A DNA stretch of 64,000 bases from Rhodobacteraceae bacterium KLH11 (GCA_000158135.1 DS999531.1:640795-704794), one strand, 5' to 3'; counted from the first letter of the stretch, positions 45,282-55,149 are shown. Made by a program: numbers and translations. Notes: a model not told the origin generated them from the sequence alone.

Positions 45282-46664
45282 TTATGACCCAGCAAATGCA
45301 GCATCGACTTCTGCAGTCGCAGCATTTTCGGGCCGCGACACAGGTTCTGATGCGGCAGCGTAATAGGCCAGCAACTCTGGCCGCTCGCCCGATGGGCGCA
45401 ATATTCCATTCTCGCGCAGCAAAATCCGCCGCTCGGTCAATTGGTTGATTGCATCGTCGATAGCCCTGCCATCGTCACCCGCGATGGCCTCACCCCCCAG
45501 AGCAAACAGTCGCGCTCTGAGCTTGTCCTCGGGCATCTCGCCCTCTTGCTGTATAAGGCGGCAGACCGCAGGCAACGGAGCAAACGGGATCGCCGCCCCG
45601 ATACGGCGCATCAATTCGCGGGCCAGATCGGTCATCAGATCACGCTCATGCGTGGCCCGGAACTCAGACAGAGAGATCGGGGTTGCATAGCGCACCGACG
45701 CAATACCGAACCGTTTGTAGCGCCCCGCGACGCGCCGCCACAGCTGTTTCAGGGTCCAGCGGGTGATCACGCCGATCCGGGCGCGAAAACGTCGTTCGCT
45801 GTCTTTGGCCGCATCAGTCAGAACCGTATCTTCAAGCACCCGGTCATAGTTCAGCGCAACCGGCACAAAAACCACGTCCCGCCCCTGCGGGTCTGCACCA
45901 TCGACAATGTATTTCAGCAACCCCAGCTTGGGCCGCCCCAGTTTACCCGTCAGGCTGAGCCCACCTTCGGGAAACATGGCTTGCGTCACACCAGCCTCGG
46001 TCGCGTGGCGCACATAGCTGGCCAGCACCTGGCGATACAGATCGCTGCCCGATTTGCGCCGGATGAAATAGGCGCCCATCGCACGGATCAGGCGGCTTAG
46101 CGGCCAGACCCGCGCCCATTCGCCCACCGCATAGGACAGGGTTGCATGATCTGCCGCCAGATAGGTGACCAGCACGTAATCCATGTTGCTGCGGTGGTTC
46201 ATGACATAGATAACCGTTGCCTCCGGATCGATATTGTCCAGCGCCGCCTTGTCCTCATAGCTTAGCCGGACATTGTAGAACGCATTGCTCAGCATCCGTG
46301 CGAAACGGATTGCGATGCTGAAATAGGCAACTGTCGAGAAGGATGGCGCGATCTCGCGCGCATAGCGGCGCGCTATTTCCGACGCCACCGCATCGGGCAC
46401 CCCTTCCTGCTTGGCATGTTGCTGCACCGCCTTGCTGACCTGCGGATCATAGATCAACCGCTGGATCATATCGTGACGACCGGCCAGCTTGAACGGCTGT
46501 ATCGGGCGCTGCAGGCGCTTGTTCAGCCGCGCCACCGCACGCTCAAGCCTGCGGCGAAAAAACCAACGCACAGAAGGGAACAGAAAATGCGAAGCGAAAG
46601 TGACCGCGGCAAACAGCACGATCAGCACAAACAGCCACAGCGGAAGTTCCACGGTTTGGGTCAT
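45282..46664 (-). CDS. PlsB/PlsC-type glycerophosphate acyltransferase
   Basis: Membrane-associated acyltransferase, 460 aa. There is an N-terminal hydrophobic anchor (about residues 5-28), then the catalytic HX4D motif in NHRSNMDYVLV, the PlsB-like FPEGGLSLTGKLGRPKLGLL with substrate-binding Gly/Lys, and a further block VFVPVALNYDRVLED. The motif order is closest to the PlsB/GPAT group, though much shorter than E. coli PlsB. It probably acylates glycerol-3-phosphate or lysophosphatidate; context does not choose between them. The C-terminal tail is poorly conserved. Confidence 0.82.
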   Translation of the reverse strand: MTQTVELPLWLFVLIVLFAAVTFASHFLFPSVRWFFRRRLERAVARLNKRLQRPIQPFKLAGRHDMIQRLIYDPQVSKAVQQHAKQEGVPDAVASEIARRYAREIAPSFSTVAYFSIAIRFARMLSNAFYNVRLSYEDKAALDNIDPEATVIYVMNHRSNMDYVLVTYLAADHATLSYAVGEWARVWPLSRLIRAMGAYFIRRKSGSDLYRQVLASYVRHATEAGVTQAMFPEGGLSLTGKLGRPKLGLLKYIVDGADPQGRDVVFVPVALNYDRVLEDTVLTDAAKDSERRFRARIGVITRWTLKQLWRRVAGRYKRFGIASVRYATPISLSEFRATHERDLMTDLARELMRRIGAAIPFAPLPAVCRLIQQEGEMPEDKLRARLFALGGEAIAGDDGRAIDDAINQLTERRILLRENGILRPSGERPELLAYYAAASEPVSRPENAATAEVDAAFAGS

Positions 46665-46810
46665 GGGTGCACAGTGCCATCAATCATGACCGCTCACAAT
46701 CTGAAGAAATCGGATCATGCCGCGACGCAGCGAATTGACTTATGTCATAAATTGCGATTTATCACCACTGAACGTAATTTTGTTACCCGTCGACCCGCGA
46801 GGCCTATCCG

Positions 46811-48778
46811 ATGACGCAGACGCAGAAAGACCGCCCCTGGCTGATCCGAACCTATGCCGGGCATTCCACGGCGCAGGCGTCCAACGCGCTTTACCGGGCC
46901 AATCTGGCCAAGGGTCAGACCGGCCTGTCTGTGGCTTTCGATCTGCCGACACAAACGGGCTATGACAGCGACCACGTTCTTGCACGCGGCGAGGTCGGCA
47001 AAGTGGGTGTGCCGATCTGTCATCTGGGCGACATGCGGGTGCTGTTTGACCAGATTCCACTGGAACAGATGAACACATCGATGACGATCAACGCGACGGC
47101 CCCATGGCTGTTGGCGCTTTATATTGCGGTTGCCGAGGAACAGGGCGCGGATATCTCAAAACTGCAGGGCACCGTTCAGAATGATCTGATCAAGGAGTAT
47201 CTGAGCCGGGGCACCTATGTCTGCCCACCCAAGCCCTCGCTGAAGATGATCGCGGATGTGGCAGAGTATTGCTATTCGAATGTGCCGAAATGGAACCCTA
47301 TGAATGTGTGTTCCTATCACTTGCAAGAAGCCGGCGCGACGCCCGAGCAAGAACTGGCCTATGCCCTTGCGACTGCAATCGCGGTGCTGGATGAATTGCG
47401 CCCGCGCGTACCGGCCGAGGATTTCCCGGCGCTGTGTGGCCGTATCTCGTTCTTTGTGAACGCGGGCATCCGCTTTGTTACCGAAATGTGCAAAATGCGC
47501 GCATTTGTCGATCTTTGGGATGAAATCCTGCAACAGCGATATGGGGTCGACGATCCCAAATTCCGCCGATTCCGATACGGCGTGCAGGTAAACTCGCTGG
47601 GTTTGACCGAACAGCAGCCGGAAAACAACGTTTATCGCATCCTGATCGAGATGCTGGCCGTGACGCTTTCAAAGAAAGCCCGCGCACGTGCTGTTCAGCT
47701 GCCCGCCTGGAACGAAGCCCTTGGCCTGCCGCGCCCATGGGACCAGCAATGGTCAATGCGGATGCAGCAGATCCTGGCCTATGAGACCGACTTGCTGGAA
47801 TATGGCGATCTGTTCGATGGCAATCCGGTTGTTGATACCAAGGTCGAAGACCTCAAGGCAGGTGCCCGCGCCGAATTGGCAAACCTCGAATCGATGGGGG
47901 GTGCTGTGGCTTCGATTGAATACATGAAATCCCGGCTGGTTGAATCCAACGCCGAACGCCTGAACCGGATTGAACGCAATGAAACCATCGTCGTCGGTGT
48001 GAACAAATGGACGGAGGGCGAAGCCTCGCCACTGCAAACCGAGGACGGTGGCATCATGGTCGTTGATCCGGCTGTCGAGCAAGAACAGATCGGGCGTTTA
48101 AATAGCTGGCGCGCGGATCGCGATGACGCAGCTGTTGCAGCAGCGCTGCAGGACCTGCGCGCGGCGGCGCAATCCGGGGCGAATGTAATGACCCCGTCGA
48201 TCGCAGCAGCCAAAGCCGGTGTCACCACAGGTGAATGGGCCGAGGAAATGCGCAAAGCCTATGGCACCTATCGCGGCCCCACCGGAGTGTCGGGCTCGGT
48301 TTCCAACAAGACCGAAGGCCTGGAGGATTTGCGCGCTGCCGTTGATGCCGTCAGTGACAAGCTGGGGCGTCGGTTGAAATTTCTGGTTGGGAAGCCCGGC
48401 CTGGACGGGCATTCAAACGGAGCCGAGCAGATCGCATTCCGCGCGCGCGATTGCGGGATGGATATCAGCTATGAGGGCATTCGCCTCACACCTGAAGAGA
48501 TCGTGAATGCAGCCCGTGAAGACGATGCGCATGTCATCGGCCTTTCGATCCTGTCCGGCAGCCATTTGCCGCTGGTGCAGGACGTGATGATCCGCCTGAA
48601 AGATGCCGGTCTTGACCATATCCCGGTCATCGTCGGTGGGATCATCCCTGACGAGGATGCGACAGCTTTGCGCAAAATGGGCGTGGCGGAAATCTACACG
48701 CCTAAAAACTTTGAATTGAATGCAATCATGGGCGATATCATCACATTGGTCGACCCAAAGGAAATCGCAGCTGAATAA
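46811..48778 (+). CDS. ecm: ethylmalonyl-CoA mutase
   Basis: Adenosylcobalamin-dependent mutase converting (2R)-ethylmalonyl-CoA to methylsuccinyl-CoA. The 655-aa single-chain protein has an N-terminal TIM barrel (FDLPTQTGYDSDHVLARGEVG, MNTSMTINATAPWLLALY, QNDLIKEYLSRGTYVCPP) and a C-terminal B12-binding domain with the DxHxxG motif (GLDGHSNGAEQIA). The substrate-region sequence differs from methylmalonyl-CoA mutase in the way known for Ecm, and the nearby ccr supports it. GAGG precedes the ATG. cobU about 32 kb away serves the cofactor. Confidence 0.95.
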   Translation: MTQTQKDRPWLIRTYAGHSTAQASNALYRANLAKGQTGLSVAFDLPTQTGYDSDHVLARGEVGKVGVPICHLGDMRVLFDQIPLEQMNTSMTINATAPWLLALYIAVAEEQGADISKLQGTVQNDLIKEYLSRGTYVCPPKPSLKMIADVAEYCYSNVPKWNPMNVCSYHLQEAGATPEQELAYALATAIAVLDELRPRVPAEDFPALCGRISFFVNAGIRFVTEMCKMRAFVDLWDEILQQRYGVDDPKFRRFRYGVQVNSLGLTEQQPENNVYRILIEMLAVTLSKKARARAVQLPAWNEALGLPRPWDQQWSMRMQQILAYETDLLEYGDLFDGNPVVDTKVEDLKAGARAELANLESMGGAVASIEYMKSRLVESNAERLNRIERNETIVVGVNKWTEGEASPLQTEDGGIMVVDPAVEQEQIGRLNSWRADRDDAAVAAALQDLRAAAQSGANVMTPSIAAAKAGVTTGEWAEEMRKAYGTYRGPTGVSGSVSNKTEGLEDLRAAVDAVSDKLGRRLKFLVGKPGLDGHSNGAEQIAFRARDCGMDISYEGIRLTPEEIVNAAREDDAHVIGLSILSGSHLPLVQDVMIRLKDAGLDHIPVIVGGIIPDEDATALRKMGVAEIYTPKNFELNAIMGDIITLVDPKEIAAE

Positions 48779-48783
48779 AAACC

Positions 48784-48876
48784 TGTATTGCCAATACATC
48801 CATTTCTATTTCCTTTAAAAAGGGAATAAACAGGATAGTATATTTTTATTTCCCAATATGATTTGACCGGGAAATA
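48784..48876 (+). promoter_or_regulatory. AT-rich leader with three inverted repeats before the H-NS-like gene
   Basis: Three dyads lie in this spacer: TGTATTG-C-CAATACA (48784-48798), TATTTCC...GGGAATA (48807-48828, one G-T pair) and TATTTCCC...GGGAAATA (48847-48876, perfect 8 bp, 14-nt spacer). The similar arms could let alternative hairpins form. The spacer is strongly AT-rich, as bound by H-NS proteins, so autoregulation is plausible. Not tested. Confidence 0.45.
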
Positions 48877-48894
48877 GCAGGAATGGAGAAAAGA

Positions 48895-49212
48895 ATGGCA
48901 ATCGATTTTGACAAAATGTCGCGTAAAGAGCTGCTCGAATTGCGCGGTCAGGTCGAAAAGGCGCTAAAACGCGCTGAAACACGCGAACGGAAAGAAGCAT
49001 TGAAAGCTGCCGAAAATGCGGCAGCGGAATATGGGTTTTCTCTGTCTGAATTGTCCGGAGATGTTGCGAAGTCAGCAAAAGGGCCCAAGGCAGCAGCGAA
49101 GTATCGCAACCCCAACGACCCCACGCAAACCTGGACCGGCCGGGGCCGTAAACCGCAATGGGTACATGACGTGCTGAAAGCCGGGGCTGATATTTCCGAT
49201 CTGGAAATTTAA
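48895..49212 (+). CDS. H-NS family histone-like protein (HvrA type)
   Basis: Nucleoid-associated protein of 105 aa. The N-terminal half is a basic/acidic coiled coil (RKELLELRGQVEKALKRAE) for dimerisation. The C-terminal DNA-binding core is YRNPNDPTQTWTGRGRKPQW, the H-NS signature with its TWTGRGRxP hook. HvrA of Rhodobacter capsulatus is the closest described type and controls photosynthesis and nitrogen genes; the targets here are unknown. The ATG at 48895 has GGAG 8 nt before it; an ATG at 48883 is less well placed. Confidence 0.9.
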   Translation: MAIDFDKMSRKELLELRGQVEKALKRAETRERKEALKAAENAAAEYGFSLSELSGDVAKSAKGPKAAAKYRNPNDPTQTWTGRGRKPQWVHDVLKAGADISDLEI

Positions 49213-49230
49213 GCAAGGATACCCGCCAGA

Positions 49231-49941
49231 ATGACAATTCACATTGGGGCCGAAAAAGGCGACATTGCCGAAACCGTGCTGCTACCCGGTGACCCTTACC
49301 GCGCGAAATGGGCTGCCGAGACTTTTTTGGAGGATGTCAGGCAGGTCAACAACGTGCGCGGCATGCTGGGCTTTACCGGCTACTGGAAGGGAAACCGCGT
49401 GACAATTCAGGGCAGCGGCATGGGAATGCCGTCGCTTTCGATTTACGTGAATGAACTGATCCGCGATTACGGCGCCAGAACCCTGATCCGCATCGGATCA
49501 TGCGGCGGCATGCAAGACAGTGTCAAACTGCGCGATGTCATTCTGGCGATGACATCAACCACGCTCAGCACCCCGTCTCGCGGGATCATGAAAGAGATGA
49601 ACTTTGCCCCCTGCGCTGATTGGGGCCTGCTGCAAGCAGCAGCGATGGCCGCACAGGCCAAGGGCACGCCAACCCATGTGGGCGGTATTTATTCATCAGA
49701 TGTGTTCTACGACGAACGCCCCGATCTGAACGAACAAATGGTGCGCCACGGCATCCTCGGGGTCGAGATGGAAGCGGCCGAACTTTATATCCTTGCCGCA
49801 CGCCACAAATGCCGCGCGCTGGCTGTTCTGACCGTCTCGGATCATCTCCTGACCGGTGAGGCTCTGCCCTCGTCAGAGCGCGAGCGCAGCTTCGGCGATA
49901 TGGTCGAAATCGCGCTGGAAGCCGCCTTTCCGGCCCGTTGA
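49231..49941 (+). CDS. deoD: purine-nucleoside phosphorylase
   Basis: Hexameric NP-I type PNP, 236 aa, which splits purine (deoxy)nucleosides with phosphate. Visible motifs are [18 protein letters not shown] (phosphate binding), [39 protein letters not shown] (ribose) and [11 protein letters not shown], with the catalytic Asp. It follows the H-NS-like gene by 18 nt and may be cotranscribed. It would act on nucleosides brought in by the importer at 33-38 kb. Confidence 0.95.
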   Translation: MTIHIGAEKGDIAETVLLPGDPYRAKWAAETFLEDVRQVNNVRGMLGFTGYWKGNRVTIQGSGMGMPSLSIYVNELIRDYGARTLIRIGSCGGMQDSVKLRDVILAMTSTTLSTPSRGIMKEMNFAPCADWGLLQAAAMAAQAKGTPTHVGGIYSSDVFYDERPDLNEQMVRHGILGVEMEAAELYILAARHKCRALAVLTVSDHLLTGEALPSSERERSFGDMVEIALEAAFPAR

Positions 49942-49942
49942 T

Positions 49943-50806
49943 TTAACGCCCGTGCGTGCCATCATAGCCGTTGCGCGCCGGGCTGCTCCACCCTTCCAAC
50001 GCGCCCTCAGCCGGGGCAAAGGTTTCGACCAGCAGAGGGTGGCACTGCGCGGTATCCGATGAATGCTCGGACGAGCAATCCCCGCCAGGACAGGCGCTGA
50101 GATTGCCCAAAAGGTCAATCTCGGCAAAGAACTCAAGATAGTCCCCCGGGCGCACGGGCGAGGCCTTCATGAAATATTGCCCCGTATCACGCGTGAAACC
50201 AGTACACATAAAGACGTTCAACACGTCATGTACCGCAGGCTCAGCCTCGGCCAATGAGATGCCCTGATGATCAGCCAGCGCGCGTGTCAGATTCGAATGA
50301 CAACAATGGTGGTATTGCGTGCCCGACAGCAGGTTGCCCGTATAAGGGTCGCACCGGGTACCGATCACATCGTGAACCGACCCGCCATATTCATCGATCC
50401 CGTACCAGCCCAGCGTATCCGCGACCACAGTTGCCATCGGGCGCATATGCGGAAAGCTCGACCACATCTGTTCACCCGTCGACAGGTGCGTACCGTGCAG
50501 AGCGCGGGTTTTACCCGAATAGAACCGTTCCGACAGATCATGCAGGTTCCACATGTTCAGGTCACCGACCTGAGGACCTTCGACCGAGGTGATGCGAAAG
50601 AAATGGCCTGCGGGCACCTCAAAACAGCGCGCATCGCGCGGCGGAACCAGAACCTCGCCGGTTTTTTGCGCGCCTTGCCGTGCATGCAGGTAGCGTGCAA
50701 GATCCGGCTGCGGCAACCCATTATTGGGATAGCAGATAACAGGCGCAATCGCGCGACGGGCGGCGGCATCCGCAGGCGGGTGAGGTGAGTTCAACGAATC
50801 TGTCAT
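49943..50806 (-). CDS. DUF1989 (urea carboxylase-associated) family protein
   Basis: A 287-aa cupin-like protein of PF09347. The signature VPAGHFFRITSVEGPQVGDLNMWNL, LHGTHLSTGEQMWSSFP and the Cys/His-rich YHHCCHSN...FMCTGFTRDTGQYFM, with NLSACPGGDCSS, are visible. Members are associated with urea carboxylase or act as aminomethyltransferase-related proteins; no urea genes are seen here, so the role is open. Convergent with deoD, with 1 nt between stops. Confidence 0.82.
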   Translation of the reverse strand: MTDSLNSPHPPADAAARRAIAPVICYPNNGLPQPDLARYLHARQGAQKTGEVLVPPRDARCFEVPAGHFFRITSVEGPQVGDLNMWNLHDLSERFYSGKTRALHGTHLSTGEQMWSSFPHMRPMATVVADTLGWYGIDEYGGSVHDVIGTRCDPYTGNLLSGTQYHHCCHSNLTRALADHQGISLAEAEPAVHDVLNVFMCTGFTRDTGQYFMKASPVRPGDYLEFFAEIDLLGNLSACPGGDCSSEHSSDTAQCHPLLVETFAPAEGALEGWSSPARNGYDGTHGR

Positions 50807-50845
50807 GGGCTAAGACTGGCGCAGTTCGCCGCAGCGGAAAAGCCC

Positions 50846-51043
50846 TTATCGCCCCGACTGATCTTTCAGACAGTTTTTCGGCGCGCCCTCAGACTCAGAC
50901 ACAGCACCGCAAAAGGCACAGCGCCACAGGCCTTCTTTCCGATCCTGCCGCCATCTGCAATCACGCGTCAGCGAAGAGGTCCGGGACCGCCAGATAAAAT
51001 AGGTGAAAACACCGATGACAAGCAGAAGCAGCAGAACGGGCAT
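50846..51043 (-). CDS. small membrane protein with zinc-ribbon-like Cys pair
   Basis: A 65-aa protein: one N-terminal membrane helix (MPVLLLLLVIGVFTYFIW), then a basic cytoplasmic segment with WRCAFCGA (CxxC) and a further Cys (KNCLKD). I recognise similar small proteins in Rhodobacteraceae, but no function is known. It ends 39 nt before the DUF1989 start on the same strand and could be cotranscribed. The start at the MPVLL methionine gives a clean anchor; a longer frame to 51085 is less likely. Confidence 0.65.
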   Translation of the reverse strand: MPVLLLLLVIGVFTYFIWRSRTSSLTRDCRWRQDRKEGLWRCAFCGAVSESEGAPKNCLKDQSGR

Positions 51044-51184
51044 GGCTCTGCCTTGCTGATTGGATCGAAACTTGCAAGCCCGCACATTGCCGCCCAGTGG
51101 CGTCAGTGCGGAGATGTCATCGGTGCGCCCTCATGGCCAAACACACCAAGCGATCATTTGAAACGGCAGTTGTAAGGCCGCGCC

Positions 51185-51829
51185 TTAACCCAATACAGCC
51201 CCGATCGACTGTTGCACCTCTTCGATCTCACCCAGCCCGTTGATCTTGCTGAGCTGACCCTTGGCGTAATAATAGCCAATCAACGGAGAGGTTTTCTTGT
51301 AATACTCCATCAGACGCGTCCTGAGGCTTTCCTCATTATCGTCTGCGCGGCGTTTGAAATCGTTTTCCTTGCCGCAATTGGTGCATTTGCCGTCAGCCGG
51401 GATCGGTTTGGTGATGTCGTTGTAGACTTCGCCGCACCCGCCGCAGGTCGAACGGGCCGTGATACGCTGAACCAGCGCTGTGTCATCGACCTCCATTTCG
51501 ATCACCGCATCCAGGCTGTTGCCGGTGCTTTCCAGCAGATCACCCAACGCATCGGCCTGCGCCAGAGTGCGGGGGAAACCGTCAAAGATGAAACCACCCT
51601 CGGCACCCGCCGCCAGCTTTTCGCGGATCAGGCCAATCACGATCTCATCGGTCACCAGCTCGCCCTTGGCCATCACCTCGGCCACGCGCTTGCCCATCTC
51701 GGTACCGCTATCCTTGGCCTCGCGCAGCATGTCGCCGGTGCTCAGCTGGACCATGCCGCGCGTCTCGACCAGGTGGCGCGCCTGCGTCCCCTTGCCGGCC
51801 CCCGGGGGGCCAAGAAGAATGATGTTCAT
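51185..51829 (-). CDS. adk: adenylate kinase
   Basis: Nucleotide monophosphate kinase, 214 aa, interconverting ATP+AMP and 2 ADP. The P-loop is [10 protein letters not shown], the AMP-binding [13 protein letters not shown] is present, and the LID domain carries a structural zinc site (two Cys pairs, CGGCGEVY and CTNCGKE). It is translationally coupled to secY by a 4-nt overlap, the classic end of the spc operon. Confidence 0.97.
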   Translation of the reverse strand: MNIILLGPPGAGKGTQARHLVETRGMVQLSTGDMLREAKDSGTEMGKRVAEVMAKGELVTDEIVIGLIREKLAAGAEGGFIFDGFPRTLAQADALGDLLESTGNSLDAVIEMEVDDTALVQRITARSTCGGCGEVYNDITKPIPADGKCTNCGKENDFKRRADDNEESLRTRLMEYYKKTSPLIGYYYAKGQLSKINGLGEIEEVQQSIGAVLG

Positions 51830-53190
51830 CGACGAGCAGCTCCCTTTCTGCCGCGTTTCTTACCTTTGCCGCGCAGCTGGGACTTTTCAATCAGCCCTTC
51901 GTATTGATGCGCCAGCAGGTGGCTCTGGACCTGTTGGATTGTATCCATGGTCACAGAGACGATAATCAGAACCGAGGTGCCCCCGAAATAGAATGGAATG
52001 GCGAACTGACCCCGCAGGATTTCCGGCAACAGACAGACAGCCGCCAGATAGGCCGAACCCAGAACCAGTACGCGGTTGACCACGTATTCCAGATATTCCG
52101 AGGTCTTCTTGCCCGGGCGGATACCCGGCACAAAACCGTTCTGCTTTTTCAGGTTGTCGGCCACATCGTCCGGTTTGAACGACACGTTGAACGTATAGAA
52201 ATAAGCGAAGAACACGATCATCGAGGCGAAGAACAGCAGGTACAGCGGCTGCCCGGGGCCAAAATTGGCCAATAGCCAAGACATCACCGGGCCATTTGTG
52301 GCCCCCGACGAGAAGGTCGAGATCGTGACCGGCAGCAGCAGCAGCGAGCTGGCAAAGATCGCCGGGATCACGCCCGCCGGGTTTACTTTGACCGGCAGGT
52401 GGCTGGAGCCACCTTCATAGACTTTCATACCGGCCTGACGGCGCGGGTATTGGATGTGGATCTTGCGCAGGGCGCGCTCCATGAACACCACAAAGGTGAT
52501 CACGGCGATGACCATCACGATCACACCGACGATTACGGCCGGGCTGATGGCACCCGAACGGCCTGAGGCAAAGAACTGCGCCAGAGCGGCCGGAACCTCG
52601 GCAATGATGCCGACGAAGATGATCAGAGAGATGCCGTTACCGATGCCGCGTGCGGTGATCTGCTCACCCAGCCACATCAGGAACATGGTGCCGCCAACCA
52701 GAGTAATCATGGTCGACATGCGGAAATACAGGCCCGGATCGGTGGCCAAATCGCCCGATTCCAGCGAAACCGCCAGGCCATAGGCCTGAACAGTCGCCAG
52801 CGCCACGGTGCCGAAACGGGTGTACTGGTTGATCTTCTTGCGCCCCTGCTCACCCTCTTTCTTGAGTTGCTCAAGCGCCGGAACCATCGATGTCAGCAGC
52901 TGTACGATGATCGAGGCCGAGATATAGGGCATGATGCCGAGGGCAAAGATACCCATCCGCCCCAGCGCCCCGCCGGTGAACATCGAAACCATGCCGCCGA
53001 TGCCCTGCCCCGCCTGTTCCATGAACTCGCGCAGTGCCGCCCCGTCAATCCCCGGTACCGGGATGAAGGTGCCCAGACGATAAACGATGAGCAAACCCAG
53101 CGTGAACAGGATGCGGTTGCGCAGATCGGTGGCTTTGCCAAGGGCAGACCAGCTTGTGTTGGCTGCCATTTGTTCTGCTGCTGATACCAT
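51826..53190 (-). CDS. secY: protein translocase subunit SecY
   Basis: Channel-forming subunit of the Sec translocon, 454 aa with ten membrane helices. [42 protein letters not shown] (plug/helix 2) and the basic cytoplasmic loop before the C-terminus ([28 protein letters not shown]) are diagnostic. The ATG at 53190 has GAGAGA before it; an ATG 21 nt upstream is possible. A GC-rich imperfect hairpin (about 53214-53246) lies between rplO and secY. Overlaps adk. Confidence 0.96.
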   Translation of the reverse strand: MVSAAEQMAANTSWSALGKATDLRNRILFTLGLLIVYRLGTFIPVPGIDGAALREFMEQAGQGIGGMVSMFTGGALGRMGIFALGIMPYISASIIVQLLTSMVPALEQLKKEGEQGRKKINQYTRFGTVALATVQAYGLAVSLESGDLATDPGLYFRMSTMITLVGGTMFLMWLGEQITARGIGNGISLIIFVGIIAEVPAALAQFFASGRSGAISPAVIVGVIVMVIAVITFVVFMERALRKIHIQYPRRQAGMKVYEGGSSHLPVKVNPAGVIPAIFASSLLLLPVTISTFSSGATNGPVMSWLLANFGPGQPLYLLFFASMIVFFAYFYTFNVSFKPDDVADNLKKQNGFVPGIRPGKKTSEYLEYVVNRVLVLGSAYLAAVCLLPEILRGQFAIPFYFGGTSVLIIVSVTMDTIQQVQSHLLAHQYEGLIEKSQLRGKGKKRGRKGAARR

Positions 53191-53299
53191 AAATCGGTCT
53201 CTCTTATGCAAACACCGCCCGGAACCGTTTTCCGGCTCGGGCGGCGTCTTGGAAAACTCTGAAGTCTATGTAAGCGGGTCTTGGCCCGCTCACAAGCGC

Positions 53300-53773
53300 T
53301 TACTCTGCCGCAGCAGCTTTTGTGACTTTCAGTGAACCGCCCGCTTTCTCAACCGCCTCGACGGCAGATTTCGAAGCACCGGTCACTTCCAGGTTCACTT
53401 TCGCGCTAATCTCGCCCTTGGCCAGAACGCGGATACCGTCCAGTTTGCGACGCACCAGACCGGATGCAACCAGTGCATCTTCGGTGATCGCAGCTTTGGC
53501 GTCCAGCTTGCCGGCATCGACGAATTTCTGGATCAGACCCAGGTTGATAACGGCGAATTCCTTGCGGTTCGGCTTGTTGAAGCCACGCTTGGGCAGGCGC
53601 TGATACAGCGGCATCTGGCCGCCTTCGTAGCCATTGATGGCCACACCCGAACGGGATTTCTGACCTTTGATACCACGGCCACCCATTTTACCTTTACCGG
53701 AACCGGGACCGCGGCCAACGCGGGTCCGTTTCGGGGTCGCGCCTGGGTTATCGCGCAATTCGTGCAGTTTCAT
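53300..53773 (-). CDS. rplO: 50S ribosomal protein L15
   Basis: L15, 157 aa. The N-terminus [22 protein letters not shown] followed by [20 protein letters not shown] is invariant in the family. Here rplO is the first gene of a unit with secY and adk, not directly behind rpmD: 1.4 kb with other genes and terminators separates them, so it needs its own promoter in 53774-53927. Confidence 0.97.
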   Translation of the reverse strand: MKLHELRDNPGATPKRTRVGRGPGSGKGKMGGRGIKGQKSRSGVAINGYEGGQMPLYQRLPKRGFNKPNRKEFAVINLGLIQKFVDAGKLDAKAAITEDALVASGLVRRKLDGIRVLAKGEISAKVNLEVTGASKSAVEAVEKAGGSLKVTKAAAAE

Positions 53774-53867
53774 ATCGCTTCTCCTTCGCCGGAAATAACC
53801 CCGAAGCGTGATGGGTCAGACACGGCATTTCTTGGTTTTGATTCTCATGGGCATAATGCCACCGGAG

Positions 53868-53879
53868 CGCTGTACAGCG
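53868..53879. promoter_or_regulatory. 12-bp perfect palindrome upstream of rplO
   Basis: CGCTGTACAGCG, its own reverse complement, 95 nt upstream of the rplO start in the only place a promoter for rplO-secY-adk can lie. A TTGCAA (minus strand, about 53892-53897) just upstream could be a -35 element. Operator role is inferred. Confidence 0.3.
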
Positions 53880-53915
53880 TTGTGCCTTCAGTTGCAAGGT
53901 TTGTTCAATCACATC

Positions 53916-53950
53916 ACCAAAACCAAAAGAGGCGCCGGAGCGGCGCCTCT
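53916..53950 (-). terminator. intrinsic terminator of the DUF1127 gene
   Basis: Minus strand: AGAGGCGCC / GGCGCCTCT, a perfect 9-bp stem with a 5-nt loop, followed by TTTGGTTTTGG. It lies 23 nt after the DUF1127 stop and insulates rplO from it. Confidence 0.85.
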
Positions 53951-53972
53951 TCGACGGTGAGTGGTTGAGGTG

Positions 53973-54188
53973 TTACGCGCAGTAGGCATGCTCACGCGCG
54001 ATATCCGCGATGTCGCAGCGACGGACCCCGATATCATCCAGCTCGCGATTGGTCAGCCGCTGAAGCTCGGCATAGGTGCGGTTGTATTCGCTCACCCGGG
54101 CGTGGTTTTCTTTCACGCGCTCGATCAGATTTGCAATACGGGCGCTCAGGCTAAAACCGCCATGTGTCAGTGTTGTTGTATGTGCCAT
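53973..54188 (-). CDS. DUF1127 domain protein
   Basis: A 71-aa small basic/helical protein. The C-terminal block LQRLTNRELDDIGVRRCDIADIAR is the DUF1127 signature (YjiS-like). In Rhodobacter, DUF1127 proteins are stress-induced and linked to RpoH sigma factors and sRNAs, but no sRNA motif is visible here. AAAGGA precedes the ATG. A 7-bp hairpin (ATCGGGG/CCCCGAT, 54208-54227) sits in its 5' leader. It has its own terminator, so it is monocistronic and inserted in the ribosomal cluster. Confidence 0.88.
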   Translation of the reverse strand: MAHTTTLTHGGFSLSARIANLIERVKENHARVSEYNRTYAELQRLTNRELDDIGVRRCDIADIAREHAYCA

Positions 54189-54582
54189 ATCTTTGTTCCT
54201 TTCGAATATCGGGGCGTATTCCCCGATGTCACTTTGTTTCCACATTTGGACAGCGCCGACATAGGGTCCCACCTTGAGGCCAACAACACAGGTTTTGGTC
54301 TAGCCGGTATGCGGAAAACAAATAGCAACAACAGCAGTCAGGCGGACATTCGGTTATCTGTCCGGGTTGTCACGGCAGAACACAAGATCGTTTTGTTGCA
54401 ACTCCGGCTCTGACGCTCGCACCGTCGCACGTTGCCGCGAGGTCAATCGAAAACCTCGGATATCTGGTCAATATTGCAGGCATTGTCCGTCCCGGCAGGC
54501 GTGACACCGGACCGGTGCCGCCCTGCGGGAGAATTCAAGGCGACGTGGGCATGCGCCAGGTGCAGACTAAAAGGAAATACCC
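54189..54582. other. 394-nt spacer between divergent DUF1127 and cupin genes
   Basis: No protein or RNA gene seen. It holds the DUF1127 leader hairpin at 54208-54227 and must contain the promoters of both flanking genes. CCTGCGGGAG-type GC stretches near 54520 offer no clear structure. Codon pattern across it is not that of a coding sequence. Confidence 0.6.
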
Positions 54583-55026
54583 ATGAAGAGTTTGGCAACC
54601 CTGACACTGATCAGTACCCTTGGTGCAACTACGGCTTTTGCCGGTGGTTGTCCGGAAGGTCAGGAAGGCGCAATGGTTAACCCGCCCGTTACTGAAAGTT
54701 CAGATGGAATCGATGTCACGATCTATCAGGTCATGGATCTGAGCAATCAAACAATTGCCGCCGAGGGGTGGAACATGCGTGCGCGCACAATCGCATTCCC
54801 GCCGCGCTCCGTCGTCAAACTGCATTCCCATAATGACCGCCCCGAGATTGCGGTTATGAAACATGGCACGGTCACTGTGTACGAATCCAACTGCAAAGTG
54901 CCGTATGACATGATTGAAGGCGAGGTGTTTCAATCCGGCCGGGGCGACTCGCACTGGGTTACGAATGATTCCGACGAAACCGCAGTTATGTACGTCGTCG
55001 ATCTGCTGACATCCTCGGAGTTCTGA
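54583..55026 (+). CDS. exported cupin-domain protein
   Basis: A 147-aa protein with a Sec signal peptide (about residues 1-20, ending AFA-GG) and a single small cupin barrel: KLHSHNDRPEIAVMKHG is motif 1 (H-x-H...E) and DSHWVTNDSD is in motif 2. It may bind a metal in the periplasm. AAAAGGAA precedes the ATG. It runs opposite to the ribosomal genes around it and has no functional link to them; the substrate is unknown. Confidence 0.82.
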   Translation: MKSLATLTLISTLGATTAFAGGCPEGQEGAMVNPPVTESSDGIDVTIYQVMDLSNQTIAAEGWNMRARTIAFPPRSVVKLHSHNDRPEIAVMKHGTVTVYESNCKVPYDMIEGEVFQSGRGDSHWVTNDSDETAVMYVVDLLTSSEF

Positions 55027-55115
55027 TCCCCGAGAGACGCGTAAACTTCGCTTCGTGCGGTGGGCAGGTCAGCTTTGACATCGCCCACGGCACGGGGCTT
55101 TTCAGACAAAAGCCA

Positions 55116-55149
55116 CAAAAAAACGCCCCCGGCACTGGCCGGAGGCGTT
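55116..55149 (-). terminator. intrinsic terminator after rpmD
   Basis: Minus strand: AACGCC, one mismatch, CCGGC pairing back over a 4-nt loop (11 pairs), followed by TTTTTTT. It lies 23 nt after the rpmD stop and ends the rpmC-rpmD transcript, splitting the spc operon before rplO. Confidence 0.9.

Noticed and set aside
51173..51187. TAAGGC/GCCTTA hairpin at the adk stop
   Set aside because: A 6-bp stem with 3-nt loop and no T tract; too weak to call a terminator.
53774..53972. CcsR-type small RNAs next to the DUF1127 gene as in Rhodobacter
   Set aside because: No CCUCCUCCC-type loops are seen downstream of the DUF1127 gene, only its terminator.
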